Shown in pieces: positions 28,472 to 38,421 of a stretch of DNA of 64,000 bases. Made by a program: the position numbers and the translations under genes. Numbering within the stretch: the stretch's first letter is position 1; every line of letters begins with the position of its first letter. The DNA comes from a bacterium BMS3Bbin14 (GTDB taxonomy: Bacteria; Desulfobacterota; Desulfobulbia; Desulfobulbales; Desulfobulbaceae), in the NCBI GenBank assembly GCA_002897615.1, contig BDTX01000011.1, forward strand, positions 124,001 to 188,000. The letters are read 5' to 3'. Under the pieces are notes generated by a model. That model saw only the letters and a program-made list of their open reading frames with translations. It was not told the DNA's origin and ran no database searches.

Positions 28472-29938
28472 ATGAAAGACGAAAAGCAGAAGTTGACCAC
28501 CAATGCCGGCGCTCCCGTACCTGATAATCAGAATGTTATGACTGCCGGACCTCGCGGTCCGCAGCTTTTGCAGGATGTCTGGTTCCTGGAAAAACTCGCC
28601 CACTTCGACCGGGAGGTCATTCCCGAGAGGCGCATGCACGCCAAGGGCTCCGGGGCTTATGGAACCTTTACCGTTACCCACGATATCAGCCGCTACACCA
28701 AGGCCGATATTTTTTCAGAGATCGGCAAGGAGACCGGACTCTTTACACGTTTCTCAACGGTGGCAGGCGAGCGCGGCGCGGCAGACGCGGAGCGTGACAT
28801 CCGTGGTTTTGCCGTTAAGTTCTACACCGGCGAGGGCAACTGGGACCTGGTGGGGAACAATACCCCGGTCTTCTTCCTGCGTGATCCACTCAAGTTTCCC
28901 GACCTCAACCACGCAGTGAAGCGGGATCCCCGGACCAACCTGCGCAGCGCCCGCAATAACTGGGACTTCTGGACCTCACTGCCGGAGGCGCTGCACCAGG
29001 TCACAATAACCATGAGCGACCGCGGCATTCCCGCCTCCTATCGTCATATGCACGGTTTCGGCAGTCATACCTTCAGCCTCATCAACGCCCGCAATGAACG
29101 GCATTGGGTCAAGTTTCATTTTGTCTGTCAACAGGGCATCAAGAACCTTACCGATGCCGAGGCCGAGGCGATTATCGGCAAGTGCCGCGAAAGCCACCAG
29201 CGCGACCTCTATGAAAGCATTGAGAAGAAGAATTTCCCGAAGTGGAAGCTGTTTATCCAGGTAATGTCGGAGCAAGAAGCCGCCGCCTGCCCGTACAATC
29301 CGTTCGACCTGACCAAGGTATGGCTCCGCCAGGACTACCCGCTGATCGAGGTCGGTATTATGGAGCTGAATCGCAACCCGGAAAATTATTTTGCCGAGGT
29401 CGAGCAGTCCGCTTTCAACCCGGCCAACATCGTGCCCGGCATTGGCTTTTCGCCTGACAGGATGTTGCAGGGGCGTCTGTTCTCATATGGTGATGCCCAG
29501 CGTTATCGGCTCGGCGTGAACCACCACCTGATTCCGGTCAACGCCTCGCGCTGCCCCTTCCACAGTTACCACCGGGATGGCGCCATGCGGGTCGACGGCA
29601 ACCATGGCAGCACGCTCGCCTACGAGCCTAACAGCTATGGTGAGTGGGAGCAGCAGCCGGAGTTCTCGGAACCGCCTCTCGAGCTGAACGGGGCAGCCGA
29701 TCATTGGGATCATCGTGATGACGACGATTACTACTCTCAGCCCGGCTTGCTTTTCCGGTTGATGAGCCCGGGACAGCAGGAAGCGCTTTTTGCCAATACC
29801 GCCCGGGCCATGGGCGATGCTCCCGAGGAGGTCAAGCGTCGCCATATCGGCAACTGCCTGAAAGCCGATCCGGCTTATGGCCAGGGCGTGGCCGCCGCTT
29901 TGGCCATTTCACTTGACGATGTATCCGAAGAGGCCTGA
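28472..29938 (+). CDS. katA: Haem catalase, small-subunit (clade 3) type
   Basis: This enzyme disproportionates hydrogen peroxide. It is 488 residues. The active-site block [20 protein letters not shown] contains the distal His and is followed by the conserved Asn in GNNTPVFF. The proximal haem-ligand tyrosine is in [14 protein letters not shown]. Length and the lack of a flavodoxin-like extension place it with small-subunit catalases. AAGAGGAGA precedes the ATG. The old-yellow-enzyme gene starts one base after the stop, so the two are one transcript. Confidence 0.95.
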   Translation: MKDEKQKLTTNAGAPVPDNQNVMTAGPRGPQLLQDVWFLEKLAHFDREVIPERRMHAKGSGAYGTFTVTHDISRYTKADIFSEIGKETGLFTRFSTVAGERGAADAERDIRGFAVKFYTGEGNWDLVGNNTPVFFLRDPLKFPDLNHAVKRDPRTNLRSARNNWDFWTSLPEALHQVTITMSDRGIPASYRHMHGFGSHTFSLINARNERHWVKFHFVCQQGIKNLTDAEAEAIIGKCRESHQRDLYESIEKKNFPKWKLFIQVMSEQEAAACPYNPFDLTKVWLRQDYPLIEVGIMELNRNPENYFAEVEQSAFNPANIVPGIGFSPDRMLQGRLFSYGDAQRYRLGVNHHLIPVNASRCPFHSYHRDGAMRVDGNHGSTLAYEPNSYGEWEQQPEFSEPPLELNGAADHWDHRDDDDYYSQPGLLFRLMSPGQQEALFANTARAMGDAPEEVKRRHIGNCLKADPAYGQGVAAALAISLDDVSEEA

Positions 29939-29939
29939 C

Positions 29940-31064
29940 ATGATGAGTAAATTATTCGAAGCCAGCTTGATCAACGGCCTGAATTTGAAAAATAGATTCA
30001 TTCGCTCTGCAACATGGGAAGGCATGGCGACAGTTGATGGAGCTGTTACCCCGAAGTTGGTGCAGACAATGATTGACCTGGCCCGGGGTGGCGTGGGTTT
30101 GATTATCAGCGGTCATTCGTATATTTCACCGGCAGGACAAGGTTCACCTTGGCAGCTGGGAATTTATAAAGATGAATTGATTCCCGGTTTAAAAGGGCTT
30201 ACCGGGGCGGTCCATGAAAATGGCGGGAAAATTTTAATGCAGCTGGCCCATGCCGGAAATTTTGCCGCGGAAGATTTAATCAAACAGCCGCCCCTGGTGG
30301 TCTCAAACTTTGCCGGTCTTGCCGAAACCCGGCGCCAGGAAATAACTAAAAGTACCATTGCTGAATTAATTTCAGCCTATACCGACGCCGCCGCCAGGGC
30401 AAAAACGGCAGGGTTTGACGGTATTCAAATCCATGCCGCCCACGGCTACCTGCTGAGTCAATTCCTGTCCCCTGCCTTCAATAAACGTCAGGACGAATAT
30501 GGGGGCTCAATTCAAAACCGGGCTCGAATTCATCTTGAAATCTACCGCTCCGTGCGGAGCATTGTCGGACAGGATTTTCCAATCTTAATCAAAATGAACT
30601 GTGGAGATTTTGTCGAGAATGGCCTCGACATAGAAGAATCAGTCCAGGCTGCTGAATTATTCGCCGGCGTCGGCTTCGACGCCATCGAATTAAGCGGTGG
30701 TTTGGTCGGCGGCGGCAAGTTGTCTCCCAGCCGCCCGGGGATTAATTCGGTAGACCAAGAAGCCTATTATAAAGACCATGCCCGTAAGGTGAAGAATGAA
30801 ATAGACGTTCCGTTAATCTTGGTTGGCGGTCTGCGGTCCTTTGCAGTTGCCGAAAAGCTGATTGTTGACGGTGTGGCAGACTACATCTCCATGAGTCGCC
30901 CCTTCATCAGGGAGCCTGATTTAATCAATCGTTGGCAATCCGGGGACCTCCGGAAGGCAGAATGCGTCTCGGACAATTTGTGTTTTAATCCTGGGCTTGA
31001 AGGCAAGGGAATATACTGTGTCACCAAGGAGCGAGAGGAACAAAAGAGAAACGCAAGTTCCTGA
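29940..31064 (+). CDS. NADH:flavin oxidoreductase, old yellow enzyme family
   Basis: The FMN-barrel protein (374 residues) begins MMSKLFEASLINGLNLKNRFIRSATWEG. It has the substrate motif HAAHGYLLSQFLSP and the phosphate-binding VGGLRSFAVAEKLI, and a C-terminal cysteine group (ECVSDNLCFNPG...GIYC). It would reduce alpha,beta-unsaturated carbonyls or similar electrophiles. Its stop codon TGA is the CCTGA of an adjoining element A fragment, so the original C-terminus may have been a few residues different. Confidence 0.85.
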   Translation: MMSKLFEASLINGLNLKNRFIRSATWEGMATVDGAVTPKLVQTMIDLARGGVGLIISGHSYISPAGQGSPWQLGIYKDELIPGLKGLTGAVHENGGKILMQLAHAGNFAAEDLIKQPPLVVSNFAGLAETRRQEITKSTIAELISAYTDAAARAKTAGFDGIQIHAAHGYLLSQFLSPAFNKRQDEYGGSIQNRARIHLEIYRSVRSIVGQDFPILIKMNCGDFVENGLDIEESVQAAELFAGVGFDAIELSGGLVGGGKLSPSRPGINSVDQEAYYKDHARKVKNEIDVPLILVGGLRSFAVAEKLIVDGVADYISMSRPFIREPDLINRWQSGDLRKAECVSDNLCFNPGLEGKGIYCVTKEREEQKRNASS

Positions 31065-31110
31065 ATCCGTCACGGCTTGAGGTGATATTTCATACAATAT
31101 CTGGAATTCG
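31060..31110 (-). repeat. Element A fragment forming the 3' end of the OYE gene
   Basis: CCTGAATCCGTCACGGCTTGAGGTGATATTTCATACAATATCTGGAATT (split here from the genomic text) matches the right terminus in reverse for about 50 bp, then ends. The TGA at 31062-31064 is the stop codon of the preceding gene. Confidence 0.8.
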
Positions 31111-31183
31111 GTGCGAGGGGGCCGGGGATGGTTTCCGGGCTGTCGCTTACATTTTCAAGTTTTGTGTTGGCAAATTTTTCAAT

Positions 31184-31199
31184 GTTAGTTTATACTAAC
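31184..31199. promoter_or_regulatory. Palindromic operator before tetR
   Basis: GTTAGT-TTAT-ACTAAC is a perfect 6-bp inverted repeat around a 4-bp centre, ending 4 bp before the tetR start codon. It is typical of a TetR autoregulatory operator. Confidence 0.65.
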
Positions 31200-31203
31200 T
31201 GAC

Positions 31204-31821
31204 ATGAGGATTTTTCGAGACAAACTGACTGTCAGGCAGGAGGAGATCCTGACCGCCGCCCTGGAGATCGTGGCGGCAGAGGGGAGCCGGGCCCTGACCA
31301 TGAAGAGGGTGGCCAGGGCTGTCGGCGTCACCGAGGCCGCCATTTACCGCCATTTCGAGAATAAGCGCCACCTGCTCCTCGCCCTTTACGGATACGTCAA
31401 AGAACTCCTCCTCTCGGAGCTTTCCCCCGTACTCGCCGAAGACCGGCCCGCCCCGGAAAGGCTGGCCCTCTTTGTGGAGACCATGCTGGATTATCTCTCG
31501 AAACACAAGGGGATCAACCTGATTCTCCTGGCCGAGACCATCTATCACCAGGATGAAGAACTTAGAAAGGCCATGCTGGATATCTTCTCAAGTTTCAGGG
31601 AACTCGCCAAGACCCTTATCATGGCCGGCATGACGAGCGGGGATTTCAGGCGGGACATCGACATCGACGGGTTCGCTACCTCTCTCGCGGGTATGATGCA
31701 GAGTGTCCTGACCAAGAATATGCTCGAAAAAGGGGCTGCCGGAGAATTTGACGTGGAATCCGCCAAAAAAGCGATCCCCGACTGTATCCTGAGAGGCCTC
31801 CTGCCAAGGCCCCTGGTCTGA
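31204..31821 (+). CDS. TetR-family transcriptional repressor
   Basis: The N-terminal helix-turn-helix (TVRQEEILTAALEIVAAEG ... VGVTEAAIYRHFENK, about residues 9-55) is clear and the ligand-binding part is variable. At 205 residues the length is normal. It is the first gene of an efflux cluster (TolC, membrane fusion protein, RND pump) and is likely its ligand-responsive repressor. A perfect palindrome overlaps its promoter region, consistent with autoregulation. Confidence 0.9.
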   Translation: MRIFRDKLTVRQEEILTAALEIVAAEGSRALTMKRVARAVGVTEAAIYRHFENKRHLLLALYGYVKELLLSELSPVLAEDRPAPERLALFVETMLDYLSKHKGINLILLAETIYHQDEELRKAMLDIFSSFRELAKTLIMAGMTSGDFRRDIDIDGFATSLAGMMQSVLTKNMLEKGAAGEFDVESAKKAIPDCILRGLLPRPLV

Positions 31822-31876
31822 ATGCCGGGCCGGGGCCGGATATTTCCATCATCTGCCGGGAAAGGTGTATGCAACC

Positions 31877-33265
31877 ATGGTTAAAATAGGATTTACACGG
31901 TTAGTCAGTCTGTGCTTACTGACATGGGTCCTGGCCGCCGGACTGGTCCTTGGCTCCAGCCTGAAAACGGCCCGGGCCGCCGGGATTCTCACCCTGGACG
32001 AGGCCATCCGGGCCGCCCTGGCCAACAGCCCGCAGATCAAGGAAAACCAGGCCGTGGTCCGGGGGGCGGTATCCGGCACCAAGGCCGTGCGGGCCGGACT
32101 CTTTCCCCAGGTGAATGGTTATGCCCGGTACGACAGGTTTAGTGACCCTGTCTCCGTCGTGCCCATCCAGGGGCTCAATTTGCCGCCTCCCCTCTTCAGC
32201 CGGGATCAATACCAGGCGGGTCTTTCCTTCAGGGTGCCCCTGTACGAGGGTGGCAGGCTGCGGGGCGGGATTCGCGCCGCCGCCAGGGATGAGGGGATTG
32301 CCAGGGCGGGACTGGCCTATTCCAGGGAAAACCTGATCGCCGCCGTGACAGATACCTTTAACCGCATTCTTTACTTGAAAGCACTCCGGCGCGCCAAGGA
32401 GAAGACCCTGGCGGCCATCGAGGAGACGAGAAAAGAAGCAGCCCTCCGGCTCAAGCTCGGCCGGATAGCCCCTCTTGACCTCATGGAGATCGATACCCAG
32501 GTGGCCTCCGAGCGGGTCGACCTGGTTCGGACCAGGGAGACACTCAAGCGGGCCGGGCAGCAGCTCTGCCTTCTCCTGGGCCGGTCACCTGCAACCGGGA
32601 TCGAGACCAGGGGGAGCCTGGAGAAAAACGGCAAAGAGGAAGCGGATCTCGTTGCTTCCCTCACCGGGCCCTCCGGCCGCAGGCGGCTCAAGGCGTGCAT
32701 CGGCAAACGGCCCGATATCATCCGGGCCGGGAAGATGGTCGAGAAGGCTGACGAGTTATTGCGGATCGCCAGGGGGCTGCGGCTGCCGAATGTGGACCTG
32801 GTGGGTGATTACGGCCGGCACGCCGGCGCAGGCCTCGATGGAGAGGAAGGGCGCTGGTCCGCGGGAATACACGTCTCCCTGAATATTTTCAACAGCGGCC
32901 TGATTGCGGCCAAGGTGGCCGGGGCCATGGCCAAGCGGGCTGCCGCGGCCGAGGCGCTTAAGGGGCTTGTGCTCAAGGCGGAGTCCCAGGTCTATGCCGC
33001 CCTGTCGTCCCTGCGGGAGGCCGGGGCGAGGATAACACTGGCGGGCCAGGCCCGGCTGACCGCTGCTGAGGCATATAAAGTAGAGACCCTGCGCTACAAA
33101 AAAGGAACCGGGACAGTAACCGACCTGCTGCAGGCCCAGGCCGCCTGGTGGACGGCCAAGGCCCTATATATAAGGGCTCTCTTTGACCGGCAGCAGGCGG
33201 TAACGGCACTCAGGCTGGCAACCGCCGTCACCTGGCCTGCCGGACCAAGCGGCGGACAGCAATAA
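31877..33265 (+). CDS. TolC-family outer membrane efflux protein
   Basis: The 462-residue protein has a signal peptide ending ARAAG, then the two OEP repeats with LDEAIRAALANSPQIK, coiled-coil stretches and the second-repeat YKKGTGTVTDLLQAQAAWW. It would be the outer-membrane duct for the RND pump encoded next. The ATG at 31877 is preferred; a GTG 12 bp upstream is in frame. A GGAAAGG lies upstream. Its TAA stop lies inside the target duplication of an element A copy. Confidence 0.9.
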   Translation: MVKIGFTRLVSLCLLTWVLAAGLVLGSSLKTARAAGILTLDEAIRAALANSPQIKENQAVVRGAVSGTKAVRAGLFPQVNGYARYDRFSDPVSVVPIQGLNLPPPLFSRDQYQAGLSFRVPLYEGGRLRGGIRAAARDEGIARAGLAYSRENLIAAVTDTFNRILYLKALRRAKEKTLAAIEETRKEAALRLKLGRIAPLDLMEIDTQVASERVDLVRTRETLKRAGQQLCLLLGRSPATGIETRGSLEKNGKEEADLVASLTGPSGRRRLKACIGKRPDIIRAGKMVEKADELLRIARGLRLPNVDLVGDYGRHAGAGLDGEEGRWSAGIHVSLNIFNSGLIAAKVAGAMAKRAAAAEALKGLVLKAESQVYAALSSLREAGARITLAGQARLTAAEAYKVETLRYKKGTGTVTDLLQAQAAWWTAKALYIRALFDRQQAVTALRLATAVTWPAGPSGGQQ

Positions 33266-33266
33266 A

Positions 33267-33485
33267 CCTGAATTCGTGACGGCTTGAGGTGATATTCCAG
33301 GCAATACGTGGAATTTATTGCATTATTGCAGAGCAAACGTATTTTCTGGTCTTCACCGCGCCGTCCTGCGGGGCGCCCGATAACGGCGCAGCTGCTGCGT
33401 TGGCAACAAGTTGATATCACACTAGGATAATCAACCTCGTTGCCGCCTTGCATCTGCACCGTTCTCGAACGCTCACGGATTCAGG
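33267..33485 (-). repeat. Element A, full 219-bp copy with ATAAA target duplication
   Basis: The termini CCTGAATTCGTGA and TCACGGATTCAGG are complete and inverted. ATAAA flanks both sides (33262-33266 and 33486-33490). The element splits the efflux operon between the outer-membrane gene and the fusion-protein gene. Confidence 0.95.
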
Positions 33486-33510
33486 ATAAAAATACCCGGA
33501 GAGTCAAACC

Positions 33511-34656
33511 ATGTCGAAGAATGGTCGAATTTTAAAAATCGTTATTTTTTCCATGCTGGCCCTTGTCCTGGTGGCCGCCGGCCTCCTCATCGTCCGCAAT
33601 AAGAAAAAGGAGCTGGCCGGGACACCGCCGCCGGCCCGGCCGCTCATGGCGGTTAATACCGCGGCAATACAATACGGGAACCTTGCCGACACGAGAAAAT
33701 ATCTCGGTATTCTGCGGGCCGGGGTCTCCGGCCAGGTGTCATCCCAGCTAACGGCCCGGATCATCGCCGTCCGGGTCAGGGAAGGGAATGTGGTTAAAAA
33801 AGGCCGGATCGTGGCAATCCTGGATTCCAGAATCCAGAGAGATAATGAGAAATCACTCGCGGCCCAGGTGGATGCCGCCAGGACCGCGCTCGCCACCTAC
33901 GAGGGCATATATCACCGGGACCTGGTCCTGTATCAGCATAAAGGCTTGAGCCGGGAGGCCCTTGACCGCTCCGATATGGCCAGGGCCGCTGCCGAAGCAA
34001 GACTCAAGGCCCTTGAAAGCTCGCTTGCCAATGCCAGGGTTGAGCTGTCATACACCAGGCTTGCCGCGCCATACGACGCCCTGGTCACCAGGCGCTTCAT
34101 GGAACCGGGAGACCTCGCGCTGCCGGGGAAACCGATTCTCGCCATTGATGCGCGGGACCAGGGGTACAAGTTGCTCGTCACCCTGCCGCAGGATATTTTT
34201 CCGGTCCTCAAGGCCGGTGACCCGGTGCAGATCGTACCCGGAGCGGGCACGAAGGGGACAGTTGCCGCCGCCATAAGCAGTCTCTACCCGGCCGGCCCGG
34301 CGGGCATGCTGCCGGTCTGCGAGGTGGATCTCGCCGCCAGGCCTTTTGGTTTGCCAACGGGATCGGCCATGGGAGTTGTTTTTACCGTTGCCCGGGCCAG
34401 GGGATTTATTGTGCCCCAGAGGGCCGTCCTGCATGAAGCAAGCGGTAATTTTATCTTTGTGGTGGATCAGAACGAGGCGGTGCGGATCGTCCATGTGGAC
34501 ATGCTGGCACAGAACCTGGAGCGGGCCTGTGTGAAAGGAGACCTTGTTGCCGGGCAAAAGGTGGTGGTTGCCGGAGAAGACGTGCTGTTGCGTCTCCACC
34601 AGGGCCGGAAGGTAAGGCCGGTGAACCTCGGCGGCCGGGCCGGGGCAGGGAGATAG
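33511..34656 (+). CDS. RND efflux periplasmic adaptor (membrane fusion protein)
   Basis: The protein (381 residues) has one N-terminal membrane anchor (about 11-30), a lipoyl/barrel-sandwich segment (VREGNVVKKGRIVAILDSR), an alpha-helical hairpin (about 110-190) and beta-barrel domains ending in EDVLLRLHQGRKVRPV. It connects the inner-membrane pump to TolC. The pump gene begins 3 bp after its stop. Confidence 0.92.
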   Translation: MSKNGRILKIVIFSMLALVLVAAGLLIVRNKKKELAGTPPPARPLMAVNTAAIQYGNLADTRKYLGILRAGVSGQVSSQLTARIIAVRVREGNVVKKGRIVAILDSRIQRDNEKSLAAQVDAARTALATYEGIYHRDLVLYQHKGLSREALDRSDMARAAAEARLKALESSLANARVELSYTRLAAPYDALVTRRFMEPGDLALPGKPILAIDARDQGYKLLVTLPQDIFPVLKAGDPVQIVPGAGTKGTVAAAISSLYPAGPAGMLPVCEVDLAARPFGLPTGSAMGVVFTVARARGFIVPQRAVLHEASGNFIFVVDQNEAVRIVHVDMLAQNLERACVKGDLVAGQKVVVAGEDVLLRLHQGRKVRPVNLGGRAGAGR

Positions 34657-34659
34657 GCC

Positions 34660-37600
34660 ATGAAGTTCAATCTCGGCGACTGGGTCCTCAAGCGGCCGTA
34701 TCTGATCTTCTCCGTTCTTCTCCTGATTGCGGTTCTCGGGGTAATCGGTTTTTTTTCCATGCCCATGAATCTGTTTCCCGATGCCAATTATCCCCAGGTG
34801 GTGGTCATCATAGCAGAGCCGGGGGCCGCGGCCCGGGATGTGGAAGCGGATGTGGCCCGGCCGGTTGAAAAGGCCCTCTCCGCCATCAGCCTCGTCCGCA
34901 CGGTTCGTTCCACCAGCCAGGACGGTATGACCGCCGTTGCCGCTGAGTTTGATTACAAAAAAGGCCTGGATTCCGCGGCCACGGATGTCGCCAATGCCTT
35001 GAAAAGGATAGAGGCCAGGCTGCCGGCCGCTGCCCGGCCCCCGGAGATCTTCAAGGTGAGCGATGCCACGGCCCCGGTTTTCACCCTGGCCCTATCAGCT
35101 AAAAAAGGTTCACACCTGGATCTGGCCAAGGTGCGCCAACTGGCGGACAACGAGATCAAGGAGGCCCTCCTGCGGGTGCCCCAGGTGGGAGACGTGGAGG
35201 TCTTCGGCGGCTTTCTGCCGGAGATTGCTATCAGCGTCGACCCGGTGAAACTCCGGGCCCTGGGCATTTCCCTGGCCCAGGTGATCGAGGCGGTCAGGAG
35301 CCAGAATGTCAACATCCCCAACGGCCTGATTATCAGGAAGCATGACCAGTACCGCATCAAGACCTATGGCGAAAAAAAGGACCTGGCCCGGATCGCGGCC
35401 ATCGTGGTGGCCGCCAGGGGCGGGGTGACCGTCCATTTGCGGGACATTGCCGTGGTCAAGGTTTCTTACCGGGACCGGCAGAGCCTGTTTATCGGTAATA
35501 ACCGGGAGGCCATCGGGGTGAACATCCTGCGGCCGGAAAAGGGCGGCCACGTCACCACCACAATTGCCGCCCTGGAAAAGGCCCTGCCCAAAATCAAGGC
35601 CCGCTTCCCGGAGATCAACTTTAAAATAGCCGATACCCAGAAGAACCTGATCGAGACCAGTATCAAGAATATGGCGCAGGCCCTCCGGGACTCGATCATC
35701 ATGACCGTGCTGGTCATCTTCGTCATGCTGGCCAGCATGAGACTCGCGTCCCTGGCCGCGGTCTCCATCCCCCTGGTCTGTTTCATGACCTTTGCCGGCA
35801 TGTACATGATGGGTTATGAACTCAATATCGTCACCATGACGGCAATCATTCTCTCCGTGGGGCTGCTGGTGGATGACACCATCGTGGTTATCGAGAATAT
35901 CCAGCGCCACGCGGTTAAATTGAAAAAGCCCATCCGCCGGGCCGTGGTGGACGGGCTCAACGAGATCGTCCTGGCGGACTGGGCCGGGACCTTCACCACG
36001 GTGATCGTCCTCGTCCCCATCATGTTCGTGGGGGGATATCCCGGTAAGATCCTGCGGCCCCTCACCGTGGTTCTCTCCCTGACCCTGCTCTCATCCTTCG
36101 TGGTCTCGGTCACCGTCATCCCGCTCCTGGCCAGGTACCTGGCCGGCAAGACCAGCAGGAACCGGTTTGAGAGAATTTTTGAGTTTCTGGACAGATTTAC
36201 GATCACCCCGGTCACTGATTTTTTCTCCAACCTGGTGATCTTCGCCCTTTCCCACCGGCTCATTTTTATCCTGGCGGGTGTGGCACTGTTCGTGGTCAGC
36301 ATGAGGCAGATGCCCCTGGTGGGCCGTGATCTCATGCCCTCCATGGACACCGGGATCGTCAAGGTGGCCTTCCGGACGGAGGCCGATTCCTCCCTCCAGG
36401 CCACGGAGAAAATCGCCAGACAGGTCAAGGCCGTGGTGGAGAGCGTGCCGGGGCTTAAACTCCTGGCCCTCGAAGTCGGTTCGGAGCCCGGGGTGGTGAG
36501 TTTCGGGACCGGCCGGACACCCCAGGATGGCTCGATCACCGCCCATTTCGTGGACCGTTTTCACCGCAGGCAGACCATCTGGCAGCTGGAAGAGACCATT
36601 CGGCAGAGGGCAGGTAAGATCCCCGGCATTACCTCCCTGTCGGTCTATGACTTCGGCGCCACCCCCCTCTCCTCTATCGCGGCCCCGGTGGATATCATGA
36701 TCAGCGGGCCCGAGCCCAGGGTGCTTGCGGCCCTGGCCGGGGAGGTGCAGGGCCGGCTCAAACAGGTGCGCGGCCTGACCTCGGTCTCCCGCTCGTGGCG
36801 TATCGACAAGAAAGAGATGCTCCTGTCCATTGATCCCCAAAAGGCCGCCCGGTTCGGCATGAACCCGGCGGCCATCAGCGCCCAGATACAACAGGCGATC
36901 CAGGGAGAAGGGGCATCGATCCTCCGGGTAACCGGCGAAGACGGTTATGTCATCAGGGTAAGATACGGGCAGGGTGAGCGCAACGACGTGCAGGATATCA
37001 TGGCCTACGAGATAGCGACTCCCAGGGGGCCGGTCCCGCTCCAGGAGTTTGCCGCGCTGGCGGGTAGCTTTACCCGTACCGTTTTTACCCGGAAAGACCT
37101 GTCCCCGGTTATCGATGTGCACGGCTACCGGGCCACCACCTCGATCAGCCGTCTGCACGAGCGGATCGTCAAGGCCCTGGCCGGCGTTGAGCTGCCGCCG
37201 GACTACCGGCTCTCTTATGAAGGGGAGTACAAGAACATGGGAGATACCGGCAAACGTCTGGGCAAATCCCTGGGCATCGCGGTCCTGCTGCTCTTTTTCT
37301 CCCTGGTGATCACCTTCAAATCATGGGTCAATCCCATCGTCATCATGTCGGCGATTCCCCTGTCCATAATCGGCGCGGTCTGGGGGCTGCTCATTACCGG
37401 CCAGCACATGTGCATGCCGGCCACCATGGGGATGATCCTGCTGACCGGTATCGTGGTGAACAATTCCATCCTCCTGATCGATTTTATCGAACAGGCCAGG
37501 AAGCGGGGAGCAGACCTGGTGAGCGCCATTCAACAGGCCGTAAAGATGCGGACCCGGCCCATAATCATGACGGCCTCATGTACCATCGTGGGTATGTGGC

Positions 37601-37743
37601 CCGTTGCCGCCCAGAAGGCCATCGGCCTGGAAAGGCTTTCTCCCCTGGCGGTAGTGGTAATTGGCGGCTTATTGGTTTCGACCATCCTCACCCTGGTTTA
37701 TGTGCCCATCTTTTACAGCCTGGGCCGTAAGCCATCGGCCTGA
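34660..37743 (+). CDS. RND-family multidrug/solute efflux pump (AcrB-like)
   Basis: The 1027-residue protein has the RND layout: helix 1 (about 13-32), a large periplasmic loop, helices 2-6, helix 7 near 535, a second large loop and helices 8-12. The proton-relay Asp pair is in GLLVDDTIVVIENI at about 405. The substrate class is not clear, but the sequence looks like the multidrug HAE-type rather than the metal-exporting CzcA type. The TGA stop is contributed by the CCTGA terminus of an element A copy. Confidence 0.93.
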   Translation: MKFNLGDWVLKRPYLIFSVLLLIAVLGVIGFFSMPMNLFPDANYPQVVVIIAEPGAAARDVEADVARPVEKALSAISLVRTVRSTSQDGMTAVAAEFDYKKGLDSAATDVANALKRIEARLPAAARPPEIFKVSDATAPVFTLALSAKKGSHLDLAKVRQLADNEIKEALLRVPQVGDVEVFGGFLPEIAISVDPVKLRALGISLAQVIEAVRSQNVNIPNGLIIRKHDQYRIKTYGEKKDLARIAAIVVAARGGVTVHLRDIAVVKVSYRDRQSLFIGNNREAIGVNILRPEKGGHVTTTIAALEKALPKIKARFPEINFKIADTQKNLIETSIKNMAQALRDSIIMTVLVIFVMLASMRLASLAAVSIPLVCFMTFAGMYMMGYELNIVTMTAIILSVGLLVDDTIVVIENIQRHAVKLKKPIRRAVVDGLNEIVLADWAGTFTTVIVLVPIMFVGGYPGKILRPLTVVLSLTLLSSFVVSVTVIPLLARYLAGKTSRNRFERIFEFLDRFTITPVTDFFSNLVIFALSHRLIFILAGVALFVVSMRQMPLVGRDLMPSMDTGIVKVAFRTEADSSLQATEKIARQVKAVVESVPGLKLLALEVGSEPGVVSFGTGRTPQDGSITAHFVDRFHRRQTIWQLEETIRQRAGKIPGITSLSVYDFGATPLSSIAAPVDIMISGPEPRVLAALAGEVQGRLKQVRGLTSVSRSWRIDKKEMLLSIDPQKAARFGMNPAAISAQIQQAIQGEGASILRVTGEDGYVIRVRYGQGERNDVQDIMAYEIATPRGPVPLQEFAALAGSFTRTVFTRKDLSPVIDVHGYRATTSISRLHERIVKALAGVELPPDYRLSYEGEYKNMGDTGKRLGKSLGIAVLLLFFSLVITFKSWVNPIVIMSAIPLSIIGAVWGLLITGQHMCMPATMGMILLTGIVVNNSILLIDFIEQARKRGADLVSAIQQAVKMRTRPIIMTASCTIVGMWPVAAQKAIGLERLSPLAVVVIGGLLVSTILTLVYVPIFYSLGRKPSA

Positions 37744-37957
37744 ATCCGTGAGCGTTCGAGAATGGTGCAGATGCAAGGCGGCAACGATGTTGATTATCCT
37801 GGTGTGATATCAAGGAGTTGCCAACGCAGCAGCTGCGCCGTTATCGGGCGCCCCGCAGGGCGGCGCAGTGAAGAATGTAAAATACATTTATTTGTCAATA
37901 ATGCAATAAATTCCAAATGTTGCCTGGAATATTACCTCAAGCCGTCACGAATTCAGG
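37739..37957 (+). repeat. Element A, full 219-bp copy; flanks ATCGG/ATCAG
   Basis: Both termini are present (CCTGAATCCGTGA and TCACGAATTCAGG). The flanking 5-mers differ by one base (ATCGG at 37734-37738, ATCAG at 37958-37962), as expected for an older target duplication. The first bases supply the stop codon of the RND pump gene. Confidence 0.92.
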
Positions 37958-38224
37958 ATCAGGGGTACCCCCTCTTCACGCGGTCGCGCCTGACCGCATA
38001 GAGGGACTATAGCGGACAGACACGACTGCGCAAATCCGGGGCACCCCTGATGGCTTCTGTTATTCGGTGAGTAATAACGTATAGTTGTCTGACCTGCGAT
38101 GGGTTGCGGGGTGCGCTCCCTGTGCGTAGCATTCCGGACTGGTCGCATGGTCGGTCCGTTTATGCAGCCGGGCCGGTTGGCTGCCGTTCCCGCCGGATTC
38201 AGCGGGAACGGCGGTTGCAACGGC

Positions 38225-38376
38225 GTAACCGTTCACCAGAGGCAATAAACTACCCTCAACTCGTAACTGTAACCGTTCAGATGTGCCCCGGATTTGTTCG
38301 TTTCGCCCTCCGAGGTGTACTCCCTGTACCTGAGGAGGGCGAAACGGACAAAGATGGGGTGCAGGTGAACGGTTAC
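38225..38376. repeat. Element B, complete copy
   Basis: GTAACCGTTCACC and GGTGAACGGTTAC are the ends. Inside are the ACCAGAGGCAATAAACTACC linker and the long palindrome with CGTTTCGCCCT and AGGGCGAAACG arms. It lies between the RND pump gene and the copper gene cluster. Confidence 0.88.
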
Positions 38377-38421
38377 GCAACGGCCACCCCGACTTTTACG
38401 AGATGATCACTGCCTGTGGTC

